The notes: generated from the letters alone by a model not told the origin. A stretch of 64,000 bases of DNA from Symsagittifera roscoffensis (GCF_963678635.1 NC_087064.1:39653464-39717463), one strand, 5' to 3'; counted from the stretch's first letter, positions 1-10,694 are shown. Translations and numbers: made by a program.

Positions 1-1154
1 GAAAGCTGCGTTTTTATATTTTGTTTTTGTTTGATTTTACTAGTCTTCTTTTTTGTTTGATTTTTTCATTTGATGTATACGATCTTTTGTTTGTACAGCG
101 TTATGACAGAATCATGCTTAGAACCTTGAAATCTACAATTGGGACGAACTATTGTCTGTTTATTCCCTAAGCTATATTTTTTGTGATAACTGCTAGAAGG
201 CTTGTTGCAAAATCCAGGTGTTAACTTTAATTTCCTAAACTGTTAGTTCTTACTTTTTTCGTGAGATTATCTTAATCCCTCGGGTCGTATTGTCGTGGCA
301 AGACGGGTTGAACAGAGAGTATTTCAAAACAAACTGCTTAATGCTCTCAAACGCATCTGGCGTTTTCTTCGTTCAAGTAATTTTAACCTTACTTAGATGG
401 TGATCGATATGAGATCGGGGCTTGGAGAGTAGTACATTGTACCACATCTTTCAGGTATAATTAGAACTTAGGTAGATGGTTAGATACTATTTTAATACTT
501 ACTAATTCTAAAATTTGTTCTAGTTCTGGGTCATTTAGGAGGTCGGATTCAATTGAAGGATGAGTAACCGAAGTGCTTCACTGATTAGCCTAAATTTAAT
601 GGTTAGTTTTCTTCAAAGAAAAATTTCATTTGGGTCTTGGGTCCTGGGTCTTTTGTAAAGTTTGGAGAGCGAATTGACGTTTGAGGTCGTTAGACACTCA
701 AAATGAGGGGTAGGGTTGACTTTTTTAATTGATCCAATGAAAGCCTCGATGATCTGGATTTGAAAAAATAACTAGTTGAAAGTTATATGTAAACACTTGG
801 ATTTAAAATTGGAAAATGAAAGAGTTAAAAATTATAATTTTTAAATCAAAGGAAAACTTTGTTAATCTGGTTAAACGTGTCAAGTTCAACTTTGAAAATT
901 AGAAATAAGGATAAACCTTGATAAATTAATTATTGAATTAATTTAGTTGATAAAAAAATAGTTACAGGTCCAAACAAAATCTTGATAACCTTAATTGTTA
1001 CTGAGTTAGTTGATTGATTTTCTTGATGATTCTAGGTGTCGAGAAAACAAGATTCGTCAACAACAATTTATTGTAACTAATATGTTTTTAAAATGATATT
1101 TTAACACTTTTTTTGCATTTTGATATTTTTATTGAGTATATGATTTCAAACGAA
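1..1154. other. AT-rich stretch, no gene recognised
   Basis: I see no open frame of useful length and no recognisable protein segment on either strand. The sequence is AT-rich with many T runs. It ends at a T/A run near 1155, where homology to the later copies at about 7565 and 15105 begins, so it is the left flank of the tandem block. Confidence 0.6.
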
Positions 1155-2410
1155 CTTTTTTTTAAAAATAACTTAGTTCAGATTTGAAATTTTGAGGTGG
1201 TTATGGTTTAGTTTGCCGTCTAAGTGTTTATTACTCATAATAACAATTATTAGTAGTATTATGAATATACGGTTTATTCAATCAAATATACATCTCTATT
1301 TGTTGCGGTTTCTATAGTGTTTTAAGAAAATTTACAGTTCAAAAAGTTTTGAGCTTTGTTAATCATTGTCGTCTGCTTTTTCGCCTCGTGTTGCAAGTAT
1401 CTGATTTATCGTCTTTCTTTTGACCTTGTTTCGGCTTCAGTATTGGCCTGGCTTAGTTAGACTTCGTTGAAGGTGAAACTCAGCTAAATCTATCTTCGAC
1501 TTGTTCCAACATGTTCTTAGTTTTTTTATCTCGAACTAGGTTTCACTATATCTAAATTAGTATAGGCCTGCTGTAGACTCGTTTGCTCGCACCAGATTTT
1601 ACTTTATTCTTTCTATATGCAATATATTTAGTTTCTGCTGGTGTTCTTGCGAGACCAGAGTAGAGAAAGACCAACTGCTTTTTGGGTTATTTTTTTTTCT
1701 TTTCTGTCTGAAACTTTAAATAGTTTCAGCTTTAAAAACTGTTATTAGTAATGAATCATGACCGTTTGTATTAAAAAAAATTGTAGTGAGAGTTATATAG
1801 ACAGATGGAGATACAAAACAAGTTGTTAAACTGGTTTTGAGGAGCATATTTGGAGAAAAAGATAAATGTTTCCTTTAACCATCATTGTTTCGTTTCCTCC
1901 TGGTTTCATGAAAACAGAATAAATCAGTTCGTTATCACATCTGAAGCGTTTTTTTCAAAAAAAAATCTGGTCTCATAAAGCAAAATGATGAATCACAATG
2001 TAATGGAAGCTTTCAAAGTATGACAATACATTTTTTCTGTTGAACAAAAACAGTTCATCCGCTAAAAACCTTTTTCCAAAAAAAGGTTGCCTCTCTTCTC
2101 GCTTAAATTTGTGTCTGAAATGCAAAAAATACATCTGTTTGTGAAAATTTTTTTGTGCGTAAAAAGTTACACGCGAATACAAATCAACCCAATAAGCACA
2201 GACTGATACGTCCAGATTCACAAAGAAGAAGTTTCACTATCAATGGAAATCCTAACTTTCGAAAAGAACTTGGAAAGTAAGATTCCTGCACTCGAGTAGT
2301 ATGTAAAGAGGGTCACGAATGACGAATTTTAAACCCCCTGCTTTTGTGTGTGCTTTTATAATCTTTTAAACCCATAATTCCGATCCAGCAACCGAGGTTC
2401 ACTATGCTTA

Positions 2411-2587
2411 GTGAAAAAGAGTCCGGGGAAAGAGGTTTCCCATTTGCGCAATGTCTTGGACGGACTCAAAGCTCCTCCACCATCAGTTTATCAGGAGCAG
2501 CAAGAACCACCTGCCTCACGTGGATTACCTACAGAAATGATAAAATTTTCCAAACCACCAAGTGGATTCCTTGTTCTGATGATGTAA
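2411..2587 (+). pseudogene. Proline-rich exon-like fragment, copy D0a
   Basis: An open stretch of 58 codons reads through KEVSHLRNVLDGLK, a proline/glutamine-rich middle (PPPSVYQEQQEPP) and a hydrophobic end (FLVLMM), then a stop. It is repeated with few changes at 4171, 8912 and 16464. The stop overlaps 'gatgatgtaagaagg', which resembles a 5' splice site. About 515 bases later lies the P-loop of the ATPase remnant, so this may be the fragment just upstream of, or the N-terminal part of, that gene. No family is recognised and an overlapping frame (2404-2604) is equally open, so the reading frame is uncertain. Confidence 0.35.
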
Positions 2588-2758
2588 GAAGGCCCCTAAA
2601 TTAAGCAAAAAAAAATTATTTCAACTTAATGGTGACACAGGTTATACTCGATACTCGATACACGTCTTTTTTCTGTTTAGAAGCGTATATATGCATGTTG
2701 TATGAATACAACTCATTTTCTTTCCTCATTTAGTAACGATTGTGGTAAATAGAAATTC

Positions 2759-2780
2759 AGAGAGAGAGAGAGAGAGAGAG
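2759..2780. repeat. (AG)11 microsatellite, copy D0a
   Basis: A pure AG run lies between 'aattc' and 'tcagcttgag'. The same site carries 12, 13, 14 and 18 AG units in the other copies (4519, 9254, 10699, 16770). Confidence 0.95.
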
Positions 2781-3087
2781 TCAGCTTGAGGGAAAATCAA
2801 ATTGAAAGCTAGAAACGCCTGTGGCAACTATAGTTACCGATTTTAATTAGGACTAAACTAACAACGAACAAAAATTTTCGAAGATTTGTAATGGTGTCAC
2901 TGACCCCAGATCAGAAGTGTTTTTATGTCTCACATGATTTTAAATTTAATTTTACTTCTTTGTTTAACAGCTTCCTTCAACGCAACTAAGCAGTGAAGAA
3001 ACGTCAGTTTGGTTTTCATTGATGCCTGCTTTAGTTGGGTACGTGTTATCAAACCCAAGGGTATGATCAAAAACACTGCTAAGACTG

Positions 3088-3225
3088 TTTATGGCAGTCA
3101 TAGGACCTTCGGGATCCGGAAAAATGTTTGATTTTTGAACTATTGAAAGGAAGAACCCTCGTCCAAATTTGAATGAATGTTTTAGTTTTAAAAGAGAAGA
3201 GAACTATACTTAGATTTTAATTAAA
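3088..3225 (+). pseudogene. Truncated packaging ATPase fragment with P-loop, copy D0a
   Basis: The reading frame MAVIGPSGSGKMF contains an intact-looking Walker A motif at 3103-3126 (GPSGSGK followed by M instead of the usual S/T). A stop follows three codons later. The fragment is cut at 3225 by the tandem-duplication junction, so Walker B and everything downstream are missing. The fuller copy is at 4849-5340. The assignment to the viral genome-packaging ATPase rests mainly on what follows the motif in that copy. Confidence 0.5.
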
Positions 3226-4170
3226 GGTGAAACTCAGCTAAATCTATCTTCGACTTGTTCCAACATGTTTTTAGTTTTTTTATGTCGAACTAGGTTTCAC
3301 TATATCTAAATTAGTATAGGCCTGCTGTAGACTCGTTTGCTCGCACCAGATTTTACTTTATTCTTTCTATATGCAATAGATTTAGTTTCTGCTGGTGTTC
3401 TTGCGAGACTAGAGTAGAGAAAGACCAACTGCTTTTTGGGTTATTTTTTTTTCTTTTCTGGCTGAAACTTTAAATAGTTTCAGCTTTAAAAACTGTTATT
3501 AGTAATGGATCATGACCGTTTGTATTAAAAAAAAATGTAGTGATAGTTATATAGACAGATGGAGATACAAATCAAGTTGTTAAACTGGTTTTGAGGAGCA
3601 TATTTGGAGAAAAAGATAAATGTTTCCTTTAACCATCATTGTTTCGTTTCCTCCTGGTTTCATGAAAACAGAATAAATCAGTTCGTTATCACATCTGAAG
3701 CGTTTTTTCAAAAAAAAATCTGGCCTCATAAAGCAAAATGATGAATCACAATGTAATGGAAGCTTTCAAAGTATGACAATACATTTTTTCTGTTGAACAA
3801 AAACAGTTCATCCGCTAAAAACCTTTTTCCAAAAAAGGTTGCCTCTCTTCTCGCTTAAATTTGTGTCTGAAATGCAAAAAATACATCTGAAAAACTGTTT
3901 GTGAAAATTTTTTTGTGCGTAAAAAGTTACACGCGAATACAAAGCAACCCAATAAGCACAGACTGATACGTCCAGATTCACAAAGAAGAAGTTTCACTAT
4001 CAATGGAAATCCTAACTTTCGAAAAGAACTTGGAAAGTAAGATTCCTGCACTCGAGTAGTATGTAAAGAGGGTCACGAATGACGAATTTTAAAACCCCTG
4101 CTTTTGTGTGTGCTTTTATAATCTTTTAAACCCATAATTCCGATCCAGCAACCGAGGTTCACTATGCTTA

Positions 4171-4347
4171 GTGAAAAAGAGTCCGGGGAAAGAGGTTTCC
4201 CATTTGCGCAATGTCTTGGACGGACTCAAAGCTCCTCCACCATCAGTTTATCAGGAGCAGCAAGAACCACCTGCCTCACGTGGATTACCTACAGAAATGA
4301 TAAAATTTTCCAAACCACCAAGTGGATTCCTTGTTCTGATGATGTAA
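4171..4347 (+). pseudogene. Proline-rich exon-like fragment, copy D0b
   Basis: The same 58-codon open stretch as at 2411-2587, essentially unchanged. It ends in the hydrophobic FLVLMM run and a stop at the splice-site-like 'gatgatgtaagaagg'. The function is unknown. Confidence 0.35.
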
Positions 4348-4518
4348 GAAGGCCCCTAAATTAAGCAAAAAAAAATTGTTTCAACTTAATGGTGACACAG
4401 GTTATACTCGATACTCGATACACATCTTTTTTCTGTTTAGAAGTGTAGATATGCATGTTGTATGAATACAACTCATTTTCTTTCCTCATTTAGAAACGAT
4501 TGTGGTAAATAGAAATTC

Positions 4519-4542
4519 AGAGAGAGAGAGAGAGAGAGAGAG
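4519..4542. repeat. (AG)12 microsatellite, copy D0b
   Basis: Same position as the run at 2759, one unit longer. Confidence 0.95.
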
Positions 4543-4848
4543 TCAGCTTGAGGGAAAATCAAAATGAAAGCTAGAAACGCCTGTGGCAACTATAGTTACC
4601 GATTTTAATTAGGACTAAACTAACAACGAACAAAAATTTTCGAAGATTTGTAATGGTGTCACTGACCCCAGATCAGAAGTGTTTTTATGTCTCACATGAT
4701 TTTAAATTTAATTTTACTTCTTTGTTTAACAGCTTCCTTCAACGCAACTAAGCAGTGAAGAAACGTCAGTTTGGTTTTCATTGATGCCTGCTTTAGTTGG
4801 GTACGTGTTATCAAACCCAAGGGTATGATCAAAAACACTGCTAAGACT

Positions 4849-5340
4849 GTTTATGGCAGTCATAGGACCTTCGGGATCCGGAAAAATGTTTGATTTTTGA
4901 ACTATTGAAAGGAAGAACCCTCGTCCAAATTTGAATGAATGTTTTAGTTTTAAACGAGAAGAGAACTATACTTAGATTTTAATTTGGCGCTCTCAGATTT
5001 CAACTAGAATATGCAAAATTTTTTGCTTATGATCAGTTGAGAAACGTTGAAACTGATGATTGATTGGAAAAAGTGTACAATGAAAAAAAAGTCGTTAAAC
5101 TATCAACGGCTTTGATGTTAATTATGTTCCTTACCTATTCCGATCACCTTGTGATATTGAGCAACTGGATTACCTCGGAAGGAGGCAACTCAATGGATCT
5201 AAACTTGAACGACAGTTGTATGACTAAAAGATTTAAATTTACCAACATAGTTTGTCTCAAATACTGTTCAAATATAATATCACCGAAACTGCCATTTTTC
5301 TATTGACCATTGAAAAACGCAAAAGTGACAACCATCACAG
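4849..5340 (+). pseudogene. ATP: Decayed Polinton-type packaging ATPase, copy D0b
   Basis: The family (A32/FtsK-like genome-packaging ATPases of Polintons and related viruses) uses ATP to load DNA into the capsid. Seen here: Walker A GPSGSGKM at 4865-4888, then frame changes. The frame at 5064-5306 gives YSDHLVILSNW, and another frame gives SPCDIEQLDYLGR, which together resemble the conserved region after Walker B with a 'SPRD'-type motif. The KYCSNIISPKLPFFY run near 5258-5303 resembles the family's C-terminal region. Several stops and at least two frameshifts make it non-functional. It lies upstream of the integrase remnant, the same order as in the second element (27217-29430). Confidence 0.6.
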
Positions 5341-6440
5341 ATGAACGCAAAGTTTGTATCTTTTCTGCAGCAAAAGTTACAGTTAGTCCAACTCAACTGC
5401 CGCGCTGCTTCATATGAAAAAACCTCGAATAGTCAAGGAACATTTTTTGTTTGTGAGGGCCTGCTCAGTGTTTTCAACGTCAATCTGCCTGCCAGTATCT
5501 CAAACCTCAATAAAATTGAAAAAAAAAACAGCCGAAGTTGAATTTAATGCAAAAAAGATTCTTGAAAAAACGAGCTCTTAGTCTGAGCAAACAAGGATTT
5601 TATCAAATCAGACATATACATGATTTTCGTTTCAACTATCGTGGCCATCAAACATGAAAAGACGCAACTATGCTATTTGAACAACCTGAGACCCCTAAAT
5701 GCAAAAACCACAACGCCAGCAACTGATACTCCAGTCATAACAAACTCCTGAAATACCTGTCGTAGGCAAAGCAGGAAAAAAGTCCAAAAGAACAAGCTAG
5801 CCCTCTCGCTGAAGATGAAAAAAATACTGGAAACAATTGTTTGATTCAACTGAGGCATTATCCACTGAAGGTATCATTTTCAATAACAACTCCTGGACAT
5901 AAACAAACAAGAGCGAGCAAAAAATAGTTCCGGAAGTTTTAAGAACAAGAGCGAGTCACAATAAAAGAAGCCAATGAAGAGCTATACGTTGATAGAGTTC
6001 CAAGCGGTCTTAAAGCATCAGTTTTCTTGTATGATATAGATTAACAATTTAAAAACATGTACAATTCTGATTTCGTGCTGACTTTGAGATCTCTCAGATT
6101 TGACCAACAGTTGATTATGAATAAGCTCGTGGTTCAATCAACGATTAAGAAACAAGCTCGTTAGAAGCAAAGGAGCAGAGGTTCCACAATTTTCCCTTCA
6201 GATCTACAGCCATCCTTTTCCCAAGAAACCATCAACAAGCACTAGCTCAAAATGCATTAACAGACGCAGAACCAGAAGGAATTCTTCAGACATTGAAAAC
6301 GACCGGACCGCTCGAAAAACCAAATGAGAAGAAAAAAGAAAAGAAAAATAAGAAAAAACCCTGAATCGTACTGATTGCCCGATTACGATTCAGATTCTGC
6401 ATGGATTTCACAACTTAAGAAAAAGTTTGAAGACTAATTT
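5341..6440 (+). pseudogene. Unrecognised decayed coding region between ATPase and integrase, copy D0
   Basis: Protein-like pieces surface in several frames, for example EANEELYVDRVPSGLK from 5968 and a lysine/arginine-rich run near 6300-6360, separated by stops. In the second element the same interval (27850-28650) holds two small genes, so this probably contains their counterparts. No motif identifies them. The D1 counterpart (11525-12620) has the same breaks. Confidence 0.35.
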
Positions 6441-7215
6441 CTAAAATAAAGGTCCAGCAATGTTTGGCAAAGTAAAGAACTTAATAGAAGAATAAAATAT
6501 TTCAAGAATTGAAGGCTTCTACAGACCGAGCAGTTTGTCGCGAAAACAGCGAATCAAGATGAAATTTTTTGACATGAACGAAAATTGTTCAATTGAAATG
6601 GTGAAGGTTGACAAACGTGCAGTTCACAACTAATACATTAAGTATTTTATGGTAGCAGTGGGTTAAAACCACACCACTTTAAAACCAAAGTATGCCATCA
6701 AACAAATGCGGAACTGCGGAAGCATTCAAACAACTGATAAAAACAACAGCCAAAAAGAGTCTGGGTAGATAAATGTACAGAATTCAAAGAAATATTCAAT
6801 TCTCCTTTTGAGAAAAAAAACAATGAAACCTATACAACAGAGAGTAAAAAAAACTCGATTTTCGATCACGAAACTATTTGATTTAAAACTATTTGGAGGA
6901 AAAATTGGACTCCTACCTTGATAGGCTTTAATATTTTGTCAACTTAATTAGTTCGAAAAGAAACCGCGTTACTAATTTAATCCCGAGTAGAATGACCAAA
7001 AATACGTTCCAAGTCTCATCTCGTTAAGTTCACCGATCAAAGCTCTATGTTGGTGATTTTTTTAGAACATCAAAAAGGTTTTCATTAAAAGGTATAAGCA
7101 ACCATTCACTGACGAAGTTTTTGAAAACTTTAACATACCAACAAGGAACCCACTAACTTATATTCTCATCAACGCCGATAGGGAACCAACAGAGGTTAAA
7201 TTTAACTCATTTACA
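6441..7215 (+). pseudogene. INT: Decayed Polinton-type integrase, copy D0
   Basis: Retroviral-type (rve/DDE) integrase remnant, the enzyme that inserts the element into host DNA. The N-terminal region reads KGPAMFGKVKNLIEE near 6450-6496, then a stop. The core shows VWVDKCTEF at 6759-6785, containing the second catalytic aspartate (6768-6770). The expected third catalytic segment nearby is degraded (TTESKKNS, with F-D-H-E in place of the expected A-E-R pattern). The C-terminal part ('VGDFFRTSKR', near 7048-7077) shifts frame and continues as YKQPFTDEVFENFNIPTRN. Many stops rule out function. It runs into the VVS remnant at about 7200. Confidence 0.65.
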
Positions 7216-7308
7216 TTTTTAGTGGTGTCATCAGCTTCATTGAAAAACACAATTGTCAACTCGTTATCGAGCTTTAAAAATCTCTTTGGCGAAGATATCA
7301 ATCAAAAA
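7192..7308 (+). pseudogene. VVS-family fragment, copy D0, truncated
   Basis: The frame reads through EVKFNSFTFLVVSSASLKN and then LSSFKNLFGEDIN. This matches the start of the longer copy at 13372-13692 and resembles the protein at 29450-30260. Such proteins sit directly after the integrase in these elements and their role is not established, though a virion role is plausible. The fragment ends at 7308, where the D0/D1 join begins. Confidence 0.5.
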
Positions 7309-7318
7309 GATATCAATC

Positions 7319-7560
7319 ACCTAAATTCTTCTTAAAACAGTCCAGGCTTTCGTTTATTGTGTTTCTTTTGAGCGCTACAACACGGTCATGGAAAAAAATT
7401 GTTTTTGAATCTGCTCTAAATGAATCTCTGCTATCATTTTCTTTCAATTTTTCCCGGTCGTCTTGTTTCTCCGGACGAATACAATTATACAAACTTCCTT
7501 CAGCAAGAGCTAAAAACAACAAATCCGTGTCCATTTCCAATTTTTCCACTTCATTAAAAC
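7319..7560 (-). pseudogene. POLB: Family B DNA polymerase C-terminal fragment, copy D1, truncated
   Basis: On the minus strand from about 7549 the frame reads MEKLEMDTDLLFLALAE, containing the polymerase motif C core D-T-D (here followed by L), then an arginine/lysine-rich region. It is the same sequence as the longer copy at 14537-15090 but is cut at 7319 by the junction with D0. A plus-strand open frame over the same bases is only its shadow. Confidence 0.6.
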
Positions 7561-7999
7561 AATTTTTTTTAAAAAATAACTTAGTTCAGATTTGAAATTT
7601 TGAGGTGGTTATGGTTTAGTTTGCCGTCTGGGTGTTTATTACTCATAATAACAATTATTAGTAGTATTATGAATATACGGTTTATTCAATCAAATATACA
7701 TCTCTATTTGTTGCGGTTTCTATAGTGTTTTAAGAAAATTTACAGTTCAAAAAGTTTTGAGCTTTGTTAATCATTGTCGTCTGCCTTTTCGCCTCGTGTT
7801 GCAAGTATCTGATTTATTGTCTTTCTTTTGACCTTGTTTCGGCTTCAGTATTGGCCTGGCTGAGTTAGACTTCGTTGAAGGTGAAACTCAGCTAAATCTA
7901 TCTTCGACTTGTTCCAACATGTTTTTGGTTTTTATCTCGAACTAGGTTTCACTATATCTAACTTAGTGTAGGCCTGCTGGAGACTCGTTTGCTCGCACC

Positions 8000-8129
8000 A
8001 GATGAGTTTAGGTCCGGTGTGTCTCTCTTATAGAGCAATTTAGGATAGAGCACAGATTTTCACGCTAGCTAACTTTCGGCCGATTAGATTCGTGCAACCT
8101 CTTAGTCTAATGTGCAACTTCTTTCCTAG
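8000..8129. other. 130-bp segment present in D1 and D2, absent from D0
   Basis: After 'cgcaccag', D1 (8000-8129) and D2 (15538-15668) carry about 130 bp beginning 'atgagtttaggtccggtgtg' and ending 'ttctttcctag' before 'ttttactt'. D0a and D0b go straight from 'caccag' to 'attttacttt'. It is an insertion or a deletion that separates two lineages of the repeat. No duplication flanks it clearly and no coding is seen. Confidence 0.75.
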
Positions 8130-8911
8130 TTTTACTTTATTCTTTCTATATGCAATGGATTTAGTTTGTGCTGGTGTTCTTGCGAGACTAGAGTAGAGAG
8201 AGACCAACTGCTTTTTGGGTTATTTTTTTTTCAGCTTTAAAAACTGTTATTAGTAATGGATCATGACCATTTATTTTTAAAAAAATTGTAGTGATAGTTA
8301 TATAGACAGATGGAGATAGAAAACAAGTTGTTAAACTGGTTTTGAGGAGCATATTTGGAGAAAAAGATAAATGTTTCCTTCAGCCATCATTGTTTTGTTT
8401 CCTCCTGATGTCTTGAAAATAGATTAATTCAGTTTGTTATCACATCTGAAGCGTTTTTTACAAAAAAAAATCTGGTCTCATAAAGCAAAATGATGAAACA
8501 CAATGTAATGGAAGCTTTCAAAGTAAGAAAATAAATTTTTTATGTTGAACAAAAACAGTTCATCCGCTGAAAAGCTTTTTCCAAAAAAAAGTTGTCTCTC
8601 TTCTCGCTTAAATTTTTGTCTGAAATGCAAAAAATACATCTGAAAAACTGTTTTTGAAAATTTTTTTGTGCGTAAAAAGTTACACGCGAATACAAAGCAA
8701 CCCAATAAGCACAGACTGATACGTCCAGATTCACAAAGAAGAAGTTTCACTATCAATGGAAATCCTAACTTTCGAAAAGAATGGAAAGTAAGATTCCTGC
8801 ACTCGAGTAGTATGTAAAAAGGACGAATTTTAAACCCCCTGCTTTTATATGAGCTTTTATAATCTTTTAAACCCATAATTCAGATCCAGCAACCGAGGTT
8901 CACTATGCGTA

Positions 8912-9127
8912 GTGAAAAAGAGTCCGGGTAAAGAGGTTTCCCATTTGCGCAATGTCTTGGACGGACTCAAAGCTCCTTCATCATCAGGTTATCAGGAGCA
9001 GCAAGAACCACCTGCCTCACGTGGATTACCTACAGGAATGATAAACTTTTCCAAACCACCAAGTCGATTCCTTGTTCTGATATGTAAGAAGGCCCCTAAA
9101 TTCAGTAAAAAAATCATTTCAACTTAA
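8912..9127 (+). pseudogene. Proline-rich exon-like fragment, copy D1
   Basis: This is the D1 version of the fragment at 2411-2587. A small deletion removes the stop and extends the frame to 71 codons. The KEVSHLRNVLDGLK and QEQQEPPASRG segments are conserved, while the hydrophobic end reads FLVLI. The lost stop is further evidence that no coding constraint remains. Confidence 0.35.
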
Positions 9128-9248
9128 TGGTGACATAGGTTATACTCGATACTCGGTACATCTTTTTTTCTTTAGAAGTGTAGATATGCATGTTGTATGA
9201 ATACAACCCATTTTATTTCCTCATTTAGAAGCGATTGTGGTAAATAGT

Positions 9249-9253
<5 letters not shown>

Positions 9254-9279
<26 letters not shown>
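9254..9279. repeat. (AG)13 microsatellite, copy D1 left part
   Basis: Same site as in the other copies, flanked here by 'gtc' and 'tcagcttgag'. Confidence 0.95.
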
Positions 9280-9462
9280 TCAGCTTGAGGTAAAATCAAA
9301 TTGAAAGCTAGAAAAGCCTGTGGCAACTAAAGTTACCGATTTTAATTAGGACTAAACTAACAACGAACAAAAATTTTGTAACGGTGTCACTGACCCCAGA
9401 TCAGAAGTGGTTTTATGTCTCACATGATTTTAAATTTAATATTACTTCTTTGTTTAAAAGCT

Positions 9463-10598
9463 TTAAAACCGCTCATTTGAAGCAAGATTTTGAGCGTAAT
9501 TGTCTAAAAAAACCGCTCAAACCGCTCAAACCGCTCAAATCTTGCGCGGTTTTTGAGCGGTTTTTTTGATAAACCGTTCAAAAACCGCTCAAACCGCTCA
9601 TTTTGAAGCAAGATTTTAAGCGTAATTGTCTAAAAAAACCGCTCAAACCGCTCAAATCTTGCGCGGTTTTTTTAGATAAACCGTTCAAAAACCGCTCATT
9701 TTGAAGCAATATTTTGAGCGTAATTGTCTAAAAAAACCGCTCAAACCGCTCCAATCTTACATTTTTTCCAGTGGTTATTTTGCTCGAGCATTTGAAAAAA
9801 GTCGCTCACATTGTTTTTGGTCAAGACATCGAAAAAAATATTGCTTGATTTGAGAACGGTTAAGCACTTTTTCAAAATTGTAGATAGTGTTTCAACTGCA
9901 ACTTAGCGTGGGTTGATCAAAAATGCTTATCCTACAATTTCCATATATGAAAAAATGCTTGTCCTACAATTTTCTACAGTTTCATAGACTCAGAAAATTG
10001 TTTAAAAAACTCTAGGATAAGCGTTTTTTCATATATAGAAATTGTAGAATAAACATTTTTTTCATATATGGAAATTGTGTGATAACTATTTTTTTTCAAA
10101 AAAAAACAAAAGTAGTTCTTTTCTATCACCAGACTGTTGTATTTGGTTCAAATAGCCGGAGAAATTAGATTGAATCTTTTTTCAATGGTTTTTTGAAATT
10201 GTATGAAAATTGTATGATTAGCATTTTTCCATACATTTGATGCAGGCAATGGTATGATCAGCTTTTTCGTTGTGGGGAAATTTAGAATAAGCATTTTCGA
10301 TTTATGGATGTCAACCCGTAGTCACATTACCTTTCCAGGCCTTTTTGTTGGTTTTATTCGGTTTTCTTTATAAGATCGCTCAAAAACCGCTCCAAACCCG
10401 CTCAAATCTTGCTCGAAAAACCGTTCAAAAATCACCGCAAGAAATGAGCGGTTTTTGAGCGGTTTTTTAAGCAAGATTTGAGCGGTTTGAGCGGGTTTTC
10501 CAAAAAAACGCCCAAACCGCCCAAACCTCTCAAATCTTGCTGAAAAACCGCTCAAACCGCTCATATCTTGAGCGGTTTTTGAGCGGGATCTCGACCCG
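9463..10598. mobile_element. ACCGCTCAAA-rich foldback-like insert
   Basis: About 1.1 kb unlike anything else in the window. Both ends are clusters of 'accgctcaaa' and its complement 'tttgagcggt' (9470-9760 and 10373-10590). The left cluster includes near-direct units of roughly 100-125 bp starting 'gaagcaagattttgagcg'. The middle has a separate inverted repeat of 'cttatcctacaatttccatatatg' type (9921-9973 against 10039-10091). No protein is encoded. Terminal and internal foldbacks suggest a non-autonomous foldback-type element or a palindrome-prone satellite. Flanking sequence is duplicated by about 305 bp, but with the two flanks belonging to different repeat lineages, so this is not a normal target-site duplication. 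Confidence 0.6.
9921..10091. repeat. Inverted repeat inside the foldback-like insert
   Basis: The left arm 9921-9973 carries two tandem copies of a 'atgcttatcctacaattt' type unit joined by 'ccatatatgaaaaa'. The right arm 10039-10091 is its imperfect reverse complement, with an extra partial unit at 10014-10038. The arms would form a long AT-rich hairpin with a loop of about 65 bases. Confidence 0.7.
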
Positions 10599-10694
10599 GG
10601 ACATCTTTTTTTTTGTTTAGAATTGTAGATATGCATGTTGTATGAATACAACCCATTTTTTTTCCTCATTTAGAAACAATTGTGGTAAATAGAA

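Larger units (their letters stand above)
1472..3225. repeat. Nested tandem duplication, first copy (D0a)
   Basis: The sequence 'ggtgaaactcagctaaatct' starts at 1472 and again at 3226, and the 1.75 kb between matches 3226-4984 almost base for base. The copy ends inside the ATPase remnant at 'ttttaatt', where it joins 'aaaggtgaaactc' instead of continuing 'tggcgctctc' as at 4985. It is a simple direct tandem duplication with a small number of later substitutions. Confidence 0.9.
3226..4984. repeat. Nested tandem duplication, second copy (D0b)
   Basis: This is the second member of the direct duplication described for 1472-3225. Unlike the first copy it continues without interruption into the rest of the ATPase remnant, so D0b is the ancestral context and the 3225/3226 join is the new junction. 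Confidence 0.9.
1155..7318. repeat. Tandem copy D0 of decayed Polinton-like segment
   Basis: The segment starting 'aaaataacttagttcagatt' (1165) recurs at about 7573 and 15111, and the following kilobases stay colinear and closely similar by eye. D0 contains ATPase, integrase and VVS-family remnants on the plus strand and a nested duplication (1472-4984). It ends where the VVS remnant is fused at 7309-7319 to the antisense polymerase fragment that begins copy D1. Stops and frameshifts are shared with D1, so the segment was already a pseudogene when it was duplicated. Confidence 0.85.

Noticed and set aside
1973-4051. Minus-strand frames such as 1973-2221 and 3815-4051, repeated at 8478-8876 and 16099-16296
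   Set aside because: Their frames change between copies and the sequence is rich in F, L and K with no motif; repetition is explained by the tandem duplications.
7359-7595. Plus-strand frame over the D1 polymerase fragment (also 14843-15133)
   Set aside because: It is the antisense shadow of the DTDL-containing polymerase frame.
10580-10600. tRNA B-box-like 'gggtcgagatccc' on the minus strand
   Set aside because: One weak match at the insert edge with no A box or tRNA fold; not enough for a SINE or tRNA call.
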